From assembly GCF_004352845.1 (NCBI RefSeq), contig NZ_SJRX01000001.1, positions 682,001-746,000 of the forward strand: a stretch of DNA of 64,000 nucleotides. Direction: 5' to 3'. Within the stretch, counting starts at the first letter, position 1. Each line of letters begins with the position of its first letter. The notes below the pieces were generated by a model. It worked only from the letters and a program-made list of their open reading frames with translations. It did not search any database and was not told where the DNA came from. Both the position numbers and the translations under genes were made by a program. Source of the stretch: Luteimonas terricola (GTDB taxonomy: Bacteria; Pseudomonadota; Gammaproteobacteria; Xanthomonadales; Xanthomonadaceae). Positions 45,415 through 57,099 of the stretch are shown here, one piece after another.

Positions 45415-46233
45415 ATGGGATTCCTGCAGGGCAAGCGCGCACTGATCACCGGTATCGCCAGCCAGCGCTCCATCGCCAACGGCATCGCCGAAGCGATGCA
45501 CCGTGAAGGCGCCGAACTGGCCTTCACCTACCAGAACGACAAGCTCAAGTCGCGCGTCGAAGACGTCGCCTCGCGCCTGGGCGGCGGACCCGTATTCCCT
45601 CTGGACGTCACCGACGACGCCCAGATCGATGCCCTGTTCGCCGACCTCGGCACGCACTGGCCGGACGGCTTCGACATCCTGATCCACGCCATCGCCTTCG
45701 CCCCGCGCGAGGCCATCGCCGGGCAGTTCCTCGACGGCCTCACGCGCGACGCATTCTCCGTCGCCCAGGACATCTCTGCCTATTCGCTGGCCGCGCTGTC
45801 CAAGGGCGCGCGGCCGCTGATGCAGGGCCGCAAGGGCGCGGTGCTGACGCTGAGCTACCTGGGCGCCGTGCGCACCCTGCCCAGCTACAACGTGATGGGC
45901 GTGGCCAAGGCCAGCCTTGAAGCCACCATGCGCTACCTGGCCTACAACCTCGGCCCCGAGGGCATCCGCGTGAACGCGATCTCCGCCGGGCCGATCAAGA
46001 CCCTCGCGGCCGCGGGCATCGGCGGCTTCCGCAGGATCCTGGGCCATGTCGAAGCGCATGCGCCGCTGCGGCGCACGGTGAGCATCGAGGACGTCGGCAA
46101 CGTCGCCGCGTTCCTGTGCTCGGACCTCGCGTCGGGCGTCACCGGCGAGGTCACCTACGTCGATGCCGGTTACAACATCGTCAGCATGACCGGGCTGGAA
46201 GAGCCCGCGGCCACGGCCGAAGCCGCCGAATGA
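45415..46233 (+). CDS. fabI: Enoyl-ACP reductase (NADH)
   Basis: FabI carries out the last step of each fatty acid elongation cycle and is the triclosan target. The 272-residue protein is the classical FabI type: [15 protein letters not shown] nucleotide loop, catalytic tyrosine and lysine in [13 protein letters not shown] (about residues 158-166), and [13 protein letters not shown]. The C-terminus is about 10 residues longer than E. coli FabI, with an Ala/Glu-rich end. It lies away from the main fab cluster, 30 bp after mltD, and is followed by a strong terminator. Confidence 0.96.
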   Translation: MGFLQGKRALITGIASQRSIANGIAEAMHREGAELAFTYQNDKLKSRVEDVASRLGGGPVFPLDVTDDAQIDALFADLGTHWPDGFDILIHAIAFAPREAIAGQFLDGLTRDAFSVAQDISAYSLAALSKGARPLMQGRKGAVLTLSYLGAVRTLPSYNVMGVAKASLEATMRYLAYNLGPEGIRVNAISAGPIKTLAAAGIGGFRRILGHVEAHAPLRRTVSIEDVGNVAAFLCSDLASGVTGEVTYVDAGYNIVSMTGLEEPAATAEAAE

Positions 46234-46280
46234 GCGACGACGCGGAACGGACGGCCTGCGGATAGCGCAGGCCCAGGACG

Positions 46281-46313
46281 GAAGAAGCCCGGCATTGCCG
46301 GGCTTCTTCGTTT
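46281..46313 (+). terminator. Rho-independent terminator after fabI
   Basis: GAAGAAGCCCGGC and GCCGGGCTTCTTC form a perfect 13-bp stem with an ATT loop, followed by GTTTCC. The AAGAAG/CTTCTT ends make it usable in both directions, and it lies 23 bases past the ppiD stop on the other strand. Confidence 0.85.
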
Positions 46314-46335
46314 CCAGGGTCGTGCCTGCTTCGCG

Positions 46336-48315
46336 TTACAGGCGCGCCTCGATCGTGGTCACGCGCATCTGCTTGCGCAGCGCGCGCAGCAGGGCCATCG
46401 CGTCCTCGTCGCCCGCCATGCGCGAGAGCTGGCCCGCGATCATGTCCCGCTCCTCGGCGCCGGCCCCGGTCACGTCACCCGGCACCACCCTGGTCACGGC
46501 GTAGACGACGATGCTGCCGTCGTCCTGCAGCACGCGACCCGCGGACACGCCACCTTCGGCCGGTTCCGGTGCGGCGAAGATGGCCTCGTTGGCCTCCGCC
46601 GACGGCATCGGCATGCCGCGGCGCATGCCCGGCAGGGCCATGTGCTGCCAGCTCCGGTCGCCGGCGATGTCGGCAAGCGCCTTGCCGTCGGCAAGCTCGG
46701 CCACGGCCGCGTCGGCCTCGGCGAGGACGGCCTGGCGGGCACGATCGACGCGGATCGCGGCGACCACCTGGTCGCGGACTTCAGCCAGCGGCCGCTCGCG
46801 CTCGGGCTGGTGGGCGGTCACCCGGATCAGCACGCTGTGGTTTGTTTCGAGCTCGATCGGATCGCTGACCGTGCCGTCCTGGACCAGGGCGTCGGAGAAC
46901 GCGGCGCGCTGCACCGCCGGATTGGCGGCGATGCCCTCACCGCCACCGCGGATGAAGGGGCCGGCCTTCTGCACCGGCAAGCCGGCCTCGCGGGCGGCCG
47001 GAGCCAGCGAGCTCGGGTTGCGATAGACCTGGTCGACCAGGCGGCCGACCAGCTCGTTGAAGCCGCGTTCGCGGTCGGAGACGGCCTGGGTCGCGGCCAG
47101 TTCCGCGCGCGCGTCCTCGAACGGCACTTCCCTGCCCTCCCGCACGTCGCGCACCAGCAGCACGTGCCAGCCGAAATCGGTCAGCACCGGATCGCTGGCG
47201 ACGCCGGGCCCGGCGGCCTGCACGGCGCGGTCGAAGGTCTCGCCCATGAGGCCCTGCTCGAGCCAGCCGAGGTCGCCACCACTGGCCTTGGAGCCTTCGT
47301 CATCGGATTCCGCGCGCGCGATGGCCGCGAAATCGGCGCCCGCGGCGCGCGCCCTGGCCGCGATCTCCTCCGCACGCACCCTGGCTGCCTCGCGCGCGTC
47401 GGCGTCGGCACCCTCGGGCACGCGCACCAGGACGTGCGACACGAGGTGTTGCGAAGGTTCGACGAAGCGCGCCTTCTCCTGCTCGTAGCGGGTCCTCAGC
47501 GTGGCCTCGTCGGCCGGGGCGGGTTCCGGCACGGCGTCGCCGAGGATCTCCACGTACTCGATCGAGACCTCCTCCGGCGCGCGGTAGTCGGCGCGGTGGC
47601 TGTCGTACCAGGCCTGGATGTCGGCGGCGGCGATCGCCCCCGTGTCCGGCGCCGGCGCCGGGACCAGCGCCATGTCGACGTCGCGCTGCTGGCCGAGCAG
47701 TTGCATAGTCCGCTCGACCTGGCCGGGGCTCGCGAACGCGGTGCCGGCGACGCGGCTGGGCAGCAGCACCATCTGCAGGCGCTCGCGGATCTCTTCCTGG
47801 TGCTGGCGCGGGGTCTGCGCGGGCACGCGGGACTGCAGCAGCATCTGGTAGCGCTGCGGATCGAAGCGGCCGTCGACCTGGAACTCGGGCATCGTCGACA
47901 CGACCTCGGCCACGCGGGCATTGCCCACCGCGACGCCGGCGTTGCGCGCGGCCAGGGCCAGCACGCTGCGGTCGACCACCTGGTCGAGCACGCGCAGCTT
48001 GTTCTCCATGAGCTCGAAGGCGCGCGCGTCGAAGGCGTCGCCCTCGGCCGCCCGCGCCTGCTGGCGGGCGCTCTCGAAGTCGCTGCGGAATTCGTCGACC
48101 GTGATCTCCTGCGAGACCCAGAACGCCTTGCGCACCGGCCAGATGTCCGGCGCGGAGCGCCACCACGACGGCGGCGCCTCGACCTTGGCGGCGTAGTTCG
48201 CCGAGCTTTGGAACAGGTACTGCTCCATGCCGAAGAAGGCGAACGGAATCGCCAGGATGATGACGATCACCAGGGCGATCCAGCCGGAGGTTTTTTCTCG
48301 GAGTGCTTGCAGCAT
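46336..48315 (-). CDS. ppiD: Periplasmic folding chaperone PpiD
   Basis: PpiD is an inner-membrane-anchored chaperone at the Sec exit. The 659-residue protein has a short cytosolic head (MLQALREKTSG), one membrane helix (about residues 12-32), an N-terminal SurA-like chaperone region (ITVDEFRSDFES) and a parvulin domain (about 290-385, with LVSHVLVRVPEGA, GGDLGWLEQGLMG and FGWHVLLVRDVREG) and a C-terminal second domain. It is downstream of hupB in the same orientation, but the tRNA pair and a terminator lie between. Confidence 0.94.
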   Translation of the reverse strand: MLQALREKTSGWIALVIVIILAIPFAFFGMEQYLFQSSANYAAKVEAPPSWWRSAPDIWPVRKAFWVSQEITVDEFRSDFESARQQARAAEGDAFDARAFELMENKLRVLDQVVDRSVLALAARNAGVAVGNARVAEVVSTMPEFQVDGRFDPQRYQMLLQSRVPAQTPRQHQEEIRERLQMVLLPSRVAGTAFASPGQVERTMQLLGQQRDVDMALVPAPAPDTGAIAAADIQAWYDSHRADYRAPEEVSIEYVEILGDAVPEPAPADEATLRTRYEQEKARFVEPSQHLVSHVLVRVPEGADADAREAARVRAEEIAARARAAGADFAAIARAESDDEGSKASGGDLGWLEQGLMGETFDRAVQAAGPGVASDPVLTDFGWHVLLVRDVREGREVPFEDARAELAATQAVSDRERGFNELVGRLVDQVYRNPSSLAPAAREAGLPVQKAGPFIRGGGEGIAANPAVQRAAFSDALVQDGTVSDPIELETNHSVLIRVTAHQPERERPLAEVRDQVVAAIRVDRARQAVLAEADAAVAELADGKALADIAGDRSWQHMALPGMRRGMPMPSAEANEAIFAAPEPAEGGVSAGRVLQDDGSIVVYAVTRVVPGDVTGAGAEERDMIAGQLSRMAGDEDAMALLRALRKQMRVTTIEARL

Positions 48316-48383
48316 GTCGGGGCACGCGTTGGACGTAGCCCGGCAGTCTAGCGCATGCCCGGCAGACGCGGTTCCGGGAGGCA

Positions 48384-48415
48384 CAAAAGAAGAAAGGCGC
48401 CCTTGCGGGCGCCTT
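48384..48415 (-). terminator. Terminator of the hupB-tRNA transcript
   Basis: On the minus strand, AAGGCGCCC and GGGCGCCTT pair around GCAA and are followed by TCTTCTTTTGTGC, a T-rich tail. It lies 12 bases after tRNA-Asp and closes the hupB-tRNA-Val-tRNA-Asp unit before ppiD. Confidence 0.85.
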
Positions 48416-48426
48416 CCTGGTGTGAC

Positions 48427-48503
48427 TGGCGGAGTGGACGGGACTCGAACCCGCGACCTCCGGCGTGACAGGCCAGCATTCTAACCAACTGAACTACCAC
48501 TCC
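48427..48503 (-). tRNA. tRNA-Asp(GTC)
   Basis: A 77-base tRNA with acceptor GGAGTGG/CCACTCC, an encoded CCA, T-arm GGTTCGAGTCC and anticodon loop CTGTCAC giving GTC. It is the last gene of the hupB-tRNA unit. Confidence 0.97.
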
Positions 48504-48538
48504 GCGTTGTCGAACCTGTTGCGAACGTCAGCCCTTGC

Positions 48539-48613
48539 TGGTGGGTGCTGAGGGGATCGAACCCCCGACCCTCTCCGTGTAAAGGAGACGCTCTACCGCT
48601 GAGCTAAGCACCC
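48539..48613 (-). tRNA. tRNA-Val(TAC)
   Basis: A 75-base tRNA with acceptor GGGTGCT/AGCACCC, encoded CCA, T-arm GGTTCGATCCC and anticodon loop TTTACAC giving TAC. Its 5' end is only 11 bases beyond the hupB stop codon, so it must be cut from the hupB mRNA. Confidence 0.97.
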
Positions 48614-48624
48614 AAGCGGGCCGC

Positions 48625-48897
48625 TTAGTTTACAGCATCCTTCAGCGCCTTGCCAGCCTTGAAGACCGGATTTTTCGAGGCGGCAATCGCGATTTCCTCG
48701 CCGGTGCGCGGATTGCGGCCGGTGCGGGCGGCGCGCTCGCGAACCTGGAAGGTACCGAAGCCGACCAGGGCCACGGTGTCGCCCTCCTTCAGGGCCTTGC
48801 CCACCGACGCCAGCACGGCATCGACGGCGCGTGCGGCATCGGCCTTGGACAGATTGGCCTCATCGGCAACGGCCTGGACCAGATCGTTCTTGTTCAT
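48625..48897 (-). CDS. hupB: DNA-binding protein HU
   Basis: HU is a nucleoid protein that bends and compacts DNA. The 90-residue protein shows the family body [20 protein letters not shown], the [19 protein letters not shown] arm with the intercalating proline, and the [11 protein letters not shown] end. The site between lon and ppiD identifies the HU-beta gene. A strong promoter lies 118-146 bases upstream and two tRNAs follow in the same transcript. Confidence 0.97.
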   Translation of the reverse strand: MNKNDLVQAVADEANLSKADAARAVDAVLASVGKALKEGDTVALVGFGTFQVRERAARTGRNPRTGEEIAIAASKNPVFKAGKALKDAVN

Positions 48898-49014
48898 GTA
48901 TTCGGTGCTCCTGCGCGACCGACGGGTCGCTCGAATTGGTGGCGGGCCAGCGGGCGGCGTGGCCGCCGCGGCTCCGGGATCGCGTGCGGCCCCAAGCCGT
49001 TATGCGAGCGCGAA

Positions 49015-49043
49015 TTTATACCAGCGCCCCCGATGGCACGCAA
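49015..49043 (-). promoter_or_regulatory. Promoter of hupB
   Basis: On the minus strand, TTGCGT (49038-49043), a 17-base spacer and TATAAA (49015-49020). It lies just beyond the lon stop, giving a leader of about 110 bases before the hupB ATG. A good sigma-70-type match. Confidence 0.75.
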
Positions 49044-49059
49044 GAAAAACGCTGTGCCA

Positions 49060-51486
<2,427 letters not shown>

Positions 51487-51536
51487 CGGAACTCCTGGAC
51501 ATGGCGGGCGGCAGGGTGGGCGCCGCATGGGTCAGG

Positions 51537-51565
51537 TTATGGGGTTCCGCGGCGATGGATGCAAG
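51537..51565 (-). promoter_or_regulatory. Sigma-32-type heat-shock promoter of lon
   Basis: On the minus strand, CTTGCA (51560-51565), a 15-base spacer and CCCCATAA (51537-51544). The known heat-shock consensus is CTTGAA-N13/15-CCCCATNT, so the -10 is a near-perfect match and the -35 has one change. Transcription would start about 45 bases before the lon ATG. Confidence 0.75.
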
Positions 51566-51713
51566 CGCTGGAGCGCGCCGGTTGCGGGAGGCAGCGACGC
51601 GTAGCGTGTTCAGCCACGGCAAGCCCCGCGGGTGCGGCCCGGCGGGACTCGGGATCGGGGTCTGGCGGGATCGGGCCGGGCCCGGGATGACCCGGGCGCG
51701 GGCGAACGGGGCC

Positions 51714-53003
51714 TCAGTCGCCCGAGGCGGCCTTGGCCGGCGCGGCGGGGGCCGATTCGTAGATCAGGTAGGGCTCGGACCTGTGCTCGATCACCGACTC
51801 GTCGACCACGACCTTGCTCACGTTTTCCTGCGACGGCAGGTCGTACATCGTGTCGAGCAGCACCGATTCGACGATGGTGCGCAGGCCGCGGGCACCGGTC
51901 TTGCGCTTGAGCGCCTTGCGGGCGATGGCGGCGAGCGCGTCGGGGCGGAACTCGAGCTCCACGCCCTCCATCTCGAACAGCTTGCGGAACTGCTTGGTGA
52001 TGGCGTTCTTCGGCTCGGACAGGATCTTCACCAGCGCCGCCTCGTCGAGCTCCTCGAGCGTGGCGACGACCGGCAGGCGGCCGACGAACTCGGGGATGAG
52101 GCCGAACTTGATCAGGTCCTCGGGCTCGACCTCGGCCAGCACCTTGCCGACCTCGACCTTGCGCTCGCTGCTCTTGATCTTGGCGCCGAAGCCGATGCCG
52201 CCGGCCTCGGTGGAGCGCTGCTGGATGATCTTGTCCAGGCCGGCGAACGCGCCGCCGACGATGAACAGGATGTTGCGGGTATCGACCTGCAGGAACTCCT
52301 GCTGCGGGTGCTTGCGGCCGCCCTGCGGCGGCACGCTGGCGACGGTGCCTTCGATGAGCTTCAGCAGCGCCTGCTGCACGCCCTCGCCCGACACGTCGCG
52401 GGTGATCGACGGGTTCTCGCTCTTGCGCGAGATCTTGTCGATCTCGTCGATGTAGACGATGCCCTGCTGCGCCTTCTCGACGTCGTAGTCGCACTTCTGC
52501 AGGAGCTTCTGGATGATGTTCTCGACGTCCTCGCCCACGTAACCGGCTTCGGTCAGCGTGGTGGCGTCGGCCATCGTGAACGGCACGTTGAGCATCCGCG
52601 CCAGGGTCTCGGCGAGCAGCGTCTTGCCGGAGCCGGTGGGGCCGACCAGGAGGATGTTGGACTTGGCCAGTTCGACCTCGTCGTTCTTCTGCCGGCTCTC
52701 GATGCGTTTGTAGTGGTTGTACACCGCCACGGCGAGGGTTTTCTTGGCGCGCGACTGCCCGATGACGTACTGGTCGAGGACGTCGAGGATTTCCTTCGGC
52801 TTGGGTAGCGAGCTGCGGGCGCTCTGCGCCTTCTCCTCGAGCTCCTCGCGGATGATGTCGTTGCACAGCTCGACGCATTCATCGCAGATGAACACGCTCG
52901 GACCCGCGATCAGCTTGCGGACCTCATGCTGGCTCTTCCCGCAGAACGAGCAGTACAGGATCTTGCTGCTGTCGCCGGAGCGGCCTTGTCGATCTTCGGT
53001 CAT
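51714..53003 (-). CDS. clpX: ATP-dependent Clp protease ATPase subunit ClpX
   Basis: ClpX unfolds tagged substrates and feeds them to ClpP. The 429-residue protein has the N-terminal C4 zinc-binding domain (CSFCGKSQ and CDEC, about residues 19-46), Walker [13 protein letters not shown] (about 122), Walker [10 protein letters not shown], the pore loop GYVGEDVE and the IGF loop (GIGFGAKI) that docks on ClpP. It lies between clpP and lon, with 130 bp to clpP. Confidence 0.97.
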   Translation of the reverse strand: MTEDRQGRSGDSSKILYCSFCGKSQHEVRKLIAGPSVFICDECVELCNDIIREELEEKAQSARSSLPKPKEILDVLDQYVIGQSRAKKTLAVAVYNHYKRIESRQKNDEVELAKSNILLVGPTGSGKTLLAETLARMLNVPFTMADATTLTEAGYVGEDVENIIQKLLQKCDYDVEKAQQGIVYIDEIDKISRKSENPSITRDVSGEGVQQALLKLIEGTVASVPPQGGRKHPQQEFLQVDTRNILFIVGGAFAGLDKIIQQRSTEAGGIGFGAKIKSSERKVEVGKVLAEVEPEDLIKFGLIPEFVGRLPVVATLEELDEAALVKILSEPKNAITKQFRKLFEMEGVELEFRPDALAAIARKALKRKTGARGLRTIVESVLLDTMYDLPSQENVSKVVVDESVIEHRSEPYLIYESAPAAPAKAASGD

Positions 53004-53133
53004 GCGTTCGCCAATCGGTGTATCGAGGGGGGTCGGGGTCGAGAATAGCACCCGGGCCCCGGGTCGCAAGCGCGACGGGCCCGGACTGCCGCGGCCGGGG
53101 CCGCAGCGGGGGAAGCCGGCGTCGCCGGCCTGT

Positions 53134-53760
53134 TCAGGCTGGCTGGATGGACTCTTCCGGCCGGCGCTCGAGGACTTCGTCGACCAGGCCGTAGTCGCGG
53201 GCGGCCTCGGCGCTCTTGAAATTGTCGCGCTCGGTGTCGTGCGTGACGGTTTCCAGCGACTGGCCGGTGTGGCGGGCCAGGATCTCGTTCAGGCGCTGCT
53301 TCATCGACAGGATCTCACGGGCGTGGATCTCGATGTCCGTGGCCTGGCCCTGGAAGCCGCCCAGGGGCTGGTGGATCATCACCCGCGAGTTGGGCAGCGC
53401 GTAGCGCTTGCCGGCCGCGCCGGACGCCAGCAGCAGCGCACCCATGCTGGCCGCCTGGCCGACGCAGATGGTGCTCACGTCGGGCTTGATGAACTGCATC
53501 GTGTCGTAGATCGCCATGCCCGCGGTGACGATGCCGCCGGGCGAGTTGATGTACAGGTTGATGTCCTTCTCGGGGTTCTCGGCCTCGAGGAACAGCATCT
53601 GCGCCACGATCACGTTGGCCACGTGGTCGTCGATGCCGCCGACCAGGAAGATCACCCGCTCCTTCAGCAGGCGCGAATAGATGTCGTACGCGCGCTCGCC
53701 GCGGCTGGTCTGTTCGACCACCATCGGCACGAGGTTCAGGGCCTTGGTCTGGATGCTCAT
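53134..53760 (-). CDS. clpP: ATP-dependent Clp protease proteolytic subunit
   Basis: ClpP is the barrel-shaped serine protease that partners with ClpX and ClpA. The 208-residue protein contains catalytic serine in [14 protein letters not shown] (about residue 104), histidine in [14 protein letters not shown] (about 129) and aspartate in [11 protein letters not shown] (about 178). It starts 24 bases after tig, and clpX follows. Confidence 0.97.
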   Translation of the reverse strand: MSIQTKALNLVPMVVEQTSRGERAYDIYSRLLKERVIFLVGGIDDHVANVIVAQMLFLEAENPEKDINLYINSPGGIVTAGMAIYDTMQFIKPDVSTICVGQAASMGALLLASGAAGKRYALPNSRVMIHQPLGGFQGQATDIEIHAREILSMKQRLNEILARHTGQSLETVTHDTERDNFKSAEAARDYGLVDEVLERRPEESIQPA

Positions 53761-53784
53761 TTCAATCCCGTGTCAGCGGAGGCG

Positions 53785-55089
53785 TCACGCCTGCGGCGCG
53801 ATCGCCTCCTGGAAGGTCAGCTGCGTGTCGGTGTGGTCGGCGCGTTCGGCGATCCAATCGATCACCTGCTCTTCCATCACCCGGTTCTGCAGTCCACTCA
53901 TAAGCTGGGGATCGTTGCGGTACAAGTCAATGACCTGCTGAGGCTCCTCGTAGGTCGAGGCGATCAGGCGCAGGCTCTCGTCCAGGCGCTTGCGGTCCAG
54001 CATCAGCTGGTGCTTGCCGGCGACCTCGCCCACCAGCAGGCCCACCAGCACGCGCTTGCGCGCGGGCTCCAGGAAATTCTTGTGCGCATCGGCCGGCGGC
54101 TCCGACGGACGACCCTGGCGACGGGCCTGCTCGGCAACCTGCTCCACCAGCGCATGCGCCTCCTGCTCGACCAGCTTCGGCGGCAGCTCGACGTGGGCAT
54201 AGGCGGCCACCAGCTGCTCGCCGACCGCGCGCCGCAGGCGGTTCATCAACGCGGCCTTCAGCTCGCGCTCCAGGTTGGTGCGGATGTCGGAGCGGAACTG
54301 CTCCATTTCGCCACTTTTGACGCCGAAGCTGCGGATGAAGGCGGCGTCGGCCTCGGGCAGCACTTCTTCCGAGACCTGCTCGGCGCGCAGGTGGACCTTC
54401 GCGGTCTTGCCGGCAAGCGACGGCACGCGCCAGCCTTCGGGGAAGGTGACCTCGATGTCCTTCTCGTCGTCCTTGGACATGCCCACCAGCGCAGACTCGA
54501 TGTCGGCGAACATCGCACCCGACCCGATCACCGACACGCCGCGCTCGGCGCCCTCGGCCGGCATCCGCTCGCCGTCCACTTCGGACCAGGTCTCGACGTC
54601 GACCGCGTCGCCCGCCTTCGCGGGACGCGTCACCGCGCTCCAGCTGCGGCGCTGCTGGCGCAGGTTCTCGATCATCCGGTCGATGTCCGCCTCGGTCACC
54701 TCGGCCACCGGGCGCTCGACCTTGAGGCCGGTGACGTCGATCTCGCCGAAGTCCGGGATCACTTCGAAAGTGGCCACGTAGGACAGGTCGTCGGCATCGC
54801 CATCGGCGGGTTCGATCTGCGGGCGGCCCGCGATGCGCAGCGCGTTCTCGCGCACGGCGCTGTCGAAGCCCTCGCGCAGCAGTCCGTCGAGCACTTCGCC
54901 GCGGACCTGCGGGCCGAAGCGCTGCTCGATCACCTTCGCCGGCACCTTGCCCGGGCGGAAGCCCTTGATGCGTGCGGTGCGAGCGATCTCGCGCAGGCGG
55001 CCACCCACCTGGTCCTGCAGGCGGTCGGCCGGCAGGCGAAAGGTCATCTTGCGTCCGAGGTTGCCGACGGTCTCGACTGAAGCTTGCAT
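53785..55089 (-). CDS. tig: Trigger factor
   Basis: Trigger factor is the ribosome-bound chaperone and peptidyl-prolyl isomerase. The 434-residue protein has the ribosome-binding GFRPGKVP motif (about residues 44-51), a central FKBP-like domain (about 150-240) and the helical C-terminal arms. Start set by an AGGAG ribosome site. It heads the tig-clpP-clpX-lon-hupB run, with 204 bp between it and the divergent tRNA cluster. Confidence 0.96.
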   Translation of the reverse strand: MQASVETVGNLGRKMTFRLPADRLQDQVGGRLREIARTARIKGFRPGKVPAKVIEQRFGPQVRGEVLDGLLREGFDSAVRENALRIAGRPQIEPADGDADDLSYVATFEVIPDFGEIDVTGLKVERPVAEVTEADIDRMIENLRQQRRSWSAVTRPAKAGDAVDVETWSEVDGERMPAEGAERGVSVIGSGAMFADIESALVGMSKDDEKDIEVTFPEGWRVPSLAGKTAKVHLRAEQVSEEVLPEADAAFIRSFGVKSGEMEQFRSDIRTNLERELKAALMNRLRRAVGEQLVAAYAHVELPPKLVEQEAHALVEQVAEQARRQGRPSEPPADAHKNFLEPARKRVLVGLLVGEVAGKHQLMLDRKRLDESLRLIASTYEEPQQVIDLYRNDPQLMSGLQNRVMEEQVIDWIAERADHTDTQLTFQEAIAPQA

Positions 55090-55224
55090 ACCCACTCCTG
55101 CAACCGCGGCCATGGCCGCGGGCGTTGGTTGTCTGGTTTGGCCGGCCTGCCGGGCAGGGCCCGCGTCCGGCGACGGAACGGAGCATTTTGACGGAATCCA
55201 GCCGCTGCCGCCAGCGCCCCCGCG

Positions 55225-55253
55225 TTGACACCGCCGGAGGCCCTCCCGACAAT
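55225..55253 (+). promoter_or_regulatory. Promoter of the tRNA-Pro/Arg cluster
   Basis: A perfect -35 TTGACA (55225-55230), a 17-base spacer and GACAAT (55248-55253), about 40 bases before tRNA-Pro. Confidence 0.75.
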
Positions 55254-55293
55254 GCCTGCGGCTACCCGCTGCGGCATCGCGGGCCGCCGTCGT

Positions 55294-55370
55294 CGGGGTA
55301 TAGCGCAGTCTGGTAGCGCGCCTGCTTTGGGAGCAGGATGTCGGGGGTTCGAATCCCTCTACCCCGACCA
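55294..55370 (+). tRNA. tRNA-Pro(TGG)
   Basis: A 77-base tRNA with acceptor CGGGGTA/TACCCCG, CCA encoded, and anticodon loop TTTGGGA giving TGG. tRNA-Arg follows after 4 bases. Confidence 0.97.
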
Positions 55371-55374
55371 CTCC

Positions 55375-55451
55375 GCGCCCGTAGCTCAACCGGATAGAGC
55401 ACCGGCCTTCTAAGCCGGTGGTTGCAGGTTCGAGTCCTGCCGGGCGCGCCA
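55375..55451 (+). tRNA. tRNA-Arg(TCT)
   Basis: A 77-base tRNA with acceptor GCGCCCG/CGGGCGC, CCA encoded, and anticodon loop CTTCTAA giving TCT, reading AGA and AGG. Confidence 0.97.
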
Positions 55452-55534
55452 GTTTTCGCCGCGGCACGTCGCACTACCGCTCCGACCGCGCTACAATGCG
55501 CGCCCCACCGGCCCAGGCCGGCGCGGACCCCAAT

Positions 55535-55612
<78 letters not shown>

Positions 55613-55632
55613 GCTTTCGTGGCCGGCAAGTG

Positions 55633-55662
55633 TTGATCCGCCGGCCGTCGCTTTGCTAAGAT
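55633..55662 (+). promoter_or_regulatory. Possible promoter of tRNA-Lys
   Basis: TTGATC (55633-55638), an 18-base spacer and TAAGAT (55657-55662), 10 bases before the tRNA. Transcription would begin nearly at the tRNA's first base. Moderate match. Confidence 0.5.
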
Positions 55663-55672
55663 TTCCCGCTCG

Positions 55673-55748
55673 GGGCCGTTAGCTCAGTTGGTAGAGCAGT
55701 TGACTCTTAATCAATAGGTCCAAGGTTCGAATCCTTGACGGCCCACCA
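55673..55748 (+). tRNA. tRNA-Lys(CTT)
   Basis: A 76-base tRNA with acceptor GGGCCGT/ACGGCCC, CCA encoded, and anticodon loop CTCTTAA giving CTT. A strong terminator follows. Confidence 0.97.
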
Positions 55749-55767
55749 AATTCCCGAGACGAGACAA

Positions 55768-55797
55768 GGGGTTGCGTGCGAACGCAGCCCCTTTTTT
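55768..55797 (+). terminator. Rho-independent terminator after tRNA-Lys
   Basis: GGGGTTGCG and CGCAGCCCC form a 9-bp stem with a TGCGAA loop, followed by six T. One of the best terminators in the window; it separates tRNA-Lys from tRNA-Leu. Confidence 0.9.
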
Positions 55798-55834
55798 CTG
55801 GACGGCCCAGGCCGTTCGCGCGTGGTGTGCTACT

Positions 55835-55919
55835 GCGAGAATGGCGGAATTGGTAGACGCCCCGGCTTTAGGTGCCGGTGCCGCAAGGCGTGGGGGTTCG
55901 AGTCCCCCTTCTCGCACCA
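55835..55919 (+). tRNA. tRNA-Leu(TAG)
   Basis: An 85-base class II tRNA with acceptor GCGAGAA/TTCTCGC, CCA encoded, a long variable arm and anticodon loop TTTAGGT giving TAG. It starts only 38 bases after the preceding terminator, leaving little room for its own promoter. Confidence 0.97.
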
Positions 55920-56006
55920 CCCGAGCCCCCGCGCATGCGCCGTTCGCACGCGCCCGTGTATCCTCCGTCGCTGGCATACGCACACCTGAACCCTTGGGGG
56001 GAATCC

Positions 56007-56768
56007 ATGCGCAGCGGCAACCCGGTCCTGTCCGAATCCACCTTCCTCGACCTTGGAAGCGGCACCGTCGTGTCCCGCGACGCCGGGGCGATGACGATCA
56101 ACGGCACGGTCAACAAGACCGCCTTCCTGCTCTTCCTGACGGTGCTCACCGCGGCCTTCGCATGGAGCCGGGCCTTCACGCCGGCCGGCGAGATCGCCCC
56201 CGGCTTCTCCGTCTACATGTGGGGCGGCCTGATCGGCGGCTTCGTCCTGGCCCTGGTCACGGTGTTCAAGAAGGAATGGGCGCCGGTCACCGCGCCGCTG
56301 TACGCCCTGGTCGAAGGCTTCTTCCTCGGCGCGGTCTCGGCGCTGTACAGCCACATGTACGAAGGCATCGTGATCCAGGCGGTGATGCTGACCTTCGCAA
56401 CCCTGTTCGCGATGCTGTTCGCCTACCGCTCGGGCTGGATCCGCGCCACCGAGAAGTTCAAGTTGGGCGTGGTCGCGGCCACGGGCGGCATCTTCCTGGT
56501 CTACCTGGCAACGATCGTGCTGGGCTTCTTCGGCGTCAACATCCCGATGATCCACGGCAACGGCATCGTCGGCATCGGCTTCAGCCTGTTCGTGATCGTG
56601 ATCGCGGCGCTGAACCTGGTGCTCGACTTCGACTTCATCCAGGCCGGCGCCGAGCAGGGCGCGCCGAAGTACATGGAGTGGTACGGCGCCTTCGGCCTGA
56701 TGGTCACCCTGGTGTGGCTGTACATCGAGTTCCTGCGCCTGCTGTCCAAGCTGCAGTCACGCAACTGA
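56007..56768 (+). CDS. Bax inhibitor-1/YccA-family membrane protein
   Basis: The 253-residue protein has about seven membrane helices and starts MRSGNPVLSESTF, the head typical of the bacterial BAX-inhibitor-1-like family. Members are thought to affect membrane protein quality control or ion leak, but the role is not settled. The start has a GGGGGGAA ribosome site. It lies 87 bp after tRNA-Leu and ends before a strong hairpin terminator. Confidence 0.88.
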   Translation: MRSGNPVLSESTFLDLGSGTVVSRDAGAMTINGTVNKTAFLLFLTVLTAAFAWSRAFTPAGEIAPGFSVYMWGGLIGGFVLALVTVFKKEWAPVTAPLYALVEGFFLGAVSALYSHMYEGIVIQAVMLTFATLFAMLFAYRSGWIRATEKFKLGVVAATGGIFLVYLATIVLGFFGVNIPMIHGNGIVGIGFSLFVIVIAALNLVLDFDFIQAGAEQGAPKYMEWYGAFGLMVTLVWLYIEFLRLLSKLQSRN

Positions 56769-56801
56769 CCGCTCGCCTCGCACCACGCACCACGCATCAG
56801 G

Positions 56802-56826
56802 AGGGCGCCCCACGGGGCGCCCTTCG
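56802..56826 (+). terminator. Terminator after the Bax-inhibitor-like gene
   Basis: AGGGCGCCC and GGGCGCCCT form a 9-bp stem with a 4-base CACG loop, followed by TCG. GC-rich and short of T, so moderately strong. Confidence 0.65.
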
Positions 56827-56856
56827 CGCATGTGGCGTTCGTGGCAACCAGAGCAA

Positions 56857-57058
56857 GAGCATTTTTGCCACGGATTTACGCGGATTTACACGGATAGAGC
56901 AAACGCAAACGCAGGGAGAAAGCGGAAGCTTCCGTCCCGCCACGACCCATTCCCGCTCCTGCTTTATCCGCGTTCATCCGCGTAAATCCGTGGCAAAAAT
57001 GCCTTTGCTCCATCAGCGGAAATCCGCGGAAAATCCGTGTGGATCCGTGGCAAAGGCT
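56857..57058. mobile_element. MITE-like inverted-repeat element, copy 3 (composite)
   Basis: The arms at 56857-56895 and 56966-57000 carry the same GCCACGGATTTACGCGGAT units as the copies by fabD, but the core is different sequence and shorter (about 70 bases). A third, degenerate arm of the same type follows (about 57012-57054). It looks like an element that was rearranged or hit by a second insertion. It lies between convergent genes, where it should do little harm. Confidence 0.7.
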
Positions 57059-57099
57059 TCTGCCTTTCGCAGCTGCAGCTGCTCCTGCAGATGCCATCG

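Larger units (their letters stand above)
56769..57099. other. Bax-inhibitor-nhaC intergenic region
   Basis: These 331 bases between two convergent genes contain the terminator at 56802-56826 and the degenerate composite inverted-repeat element at 56857-57058. I see no gene. Reading frames through it are repeats translated by chance. Confidence 0.7.
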
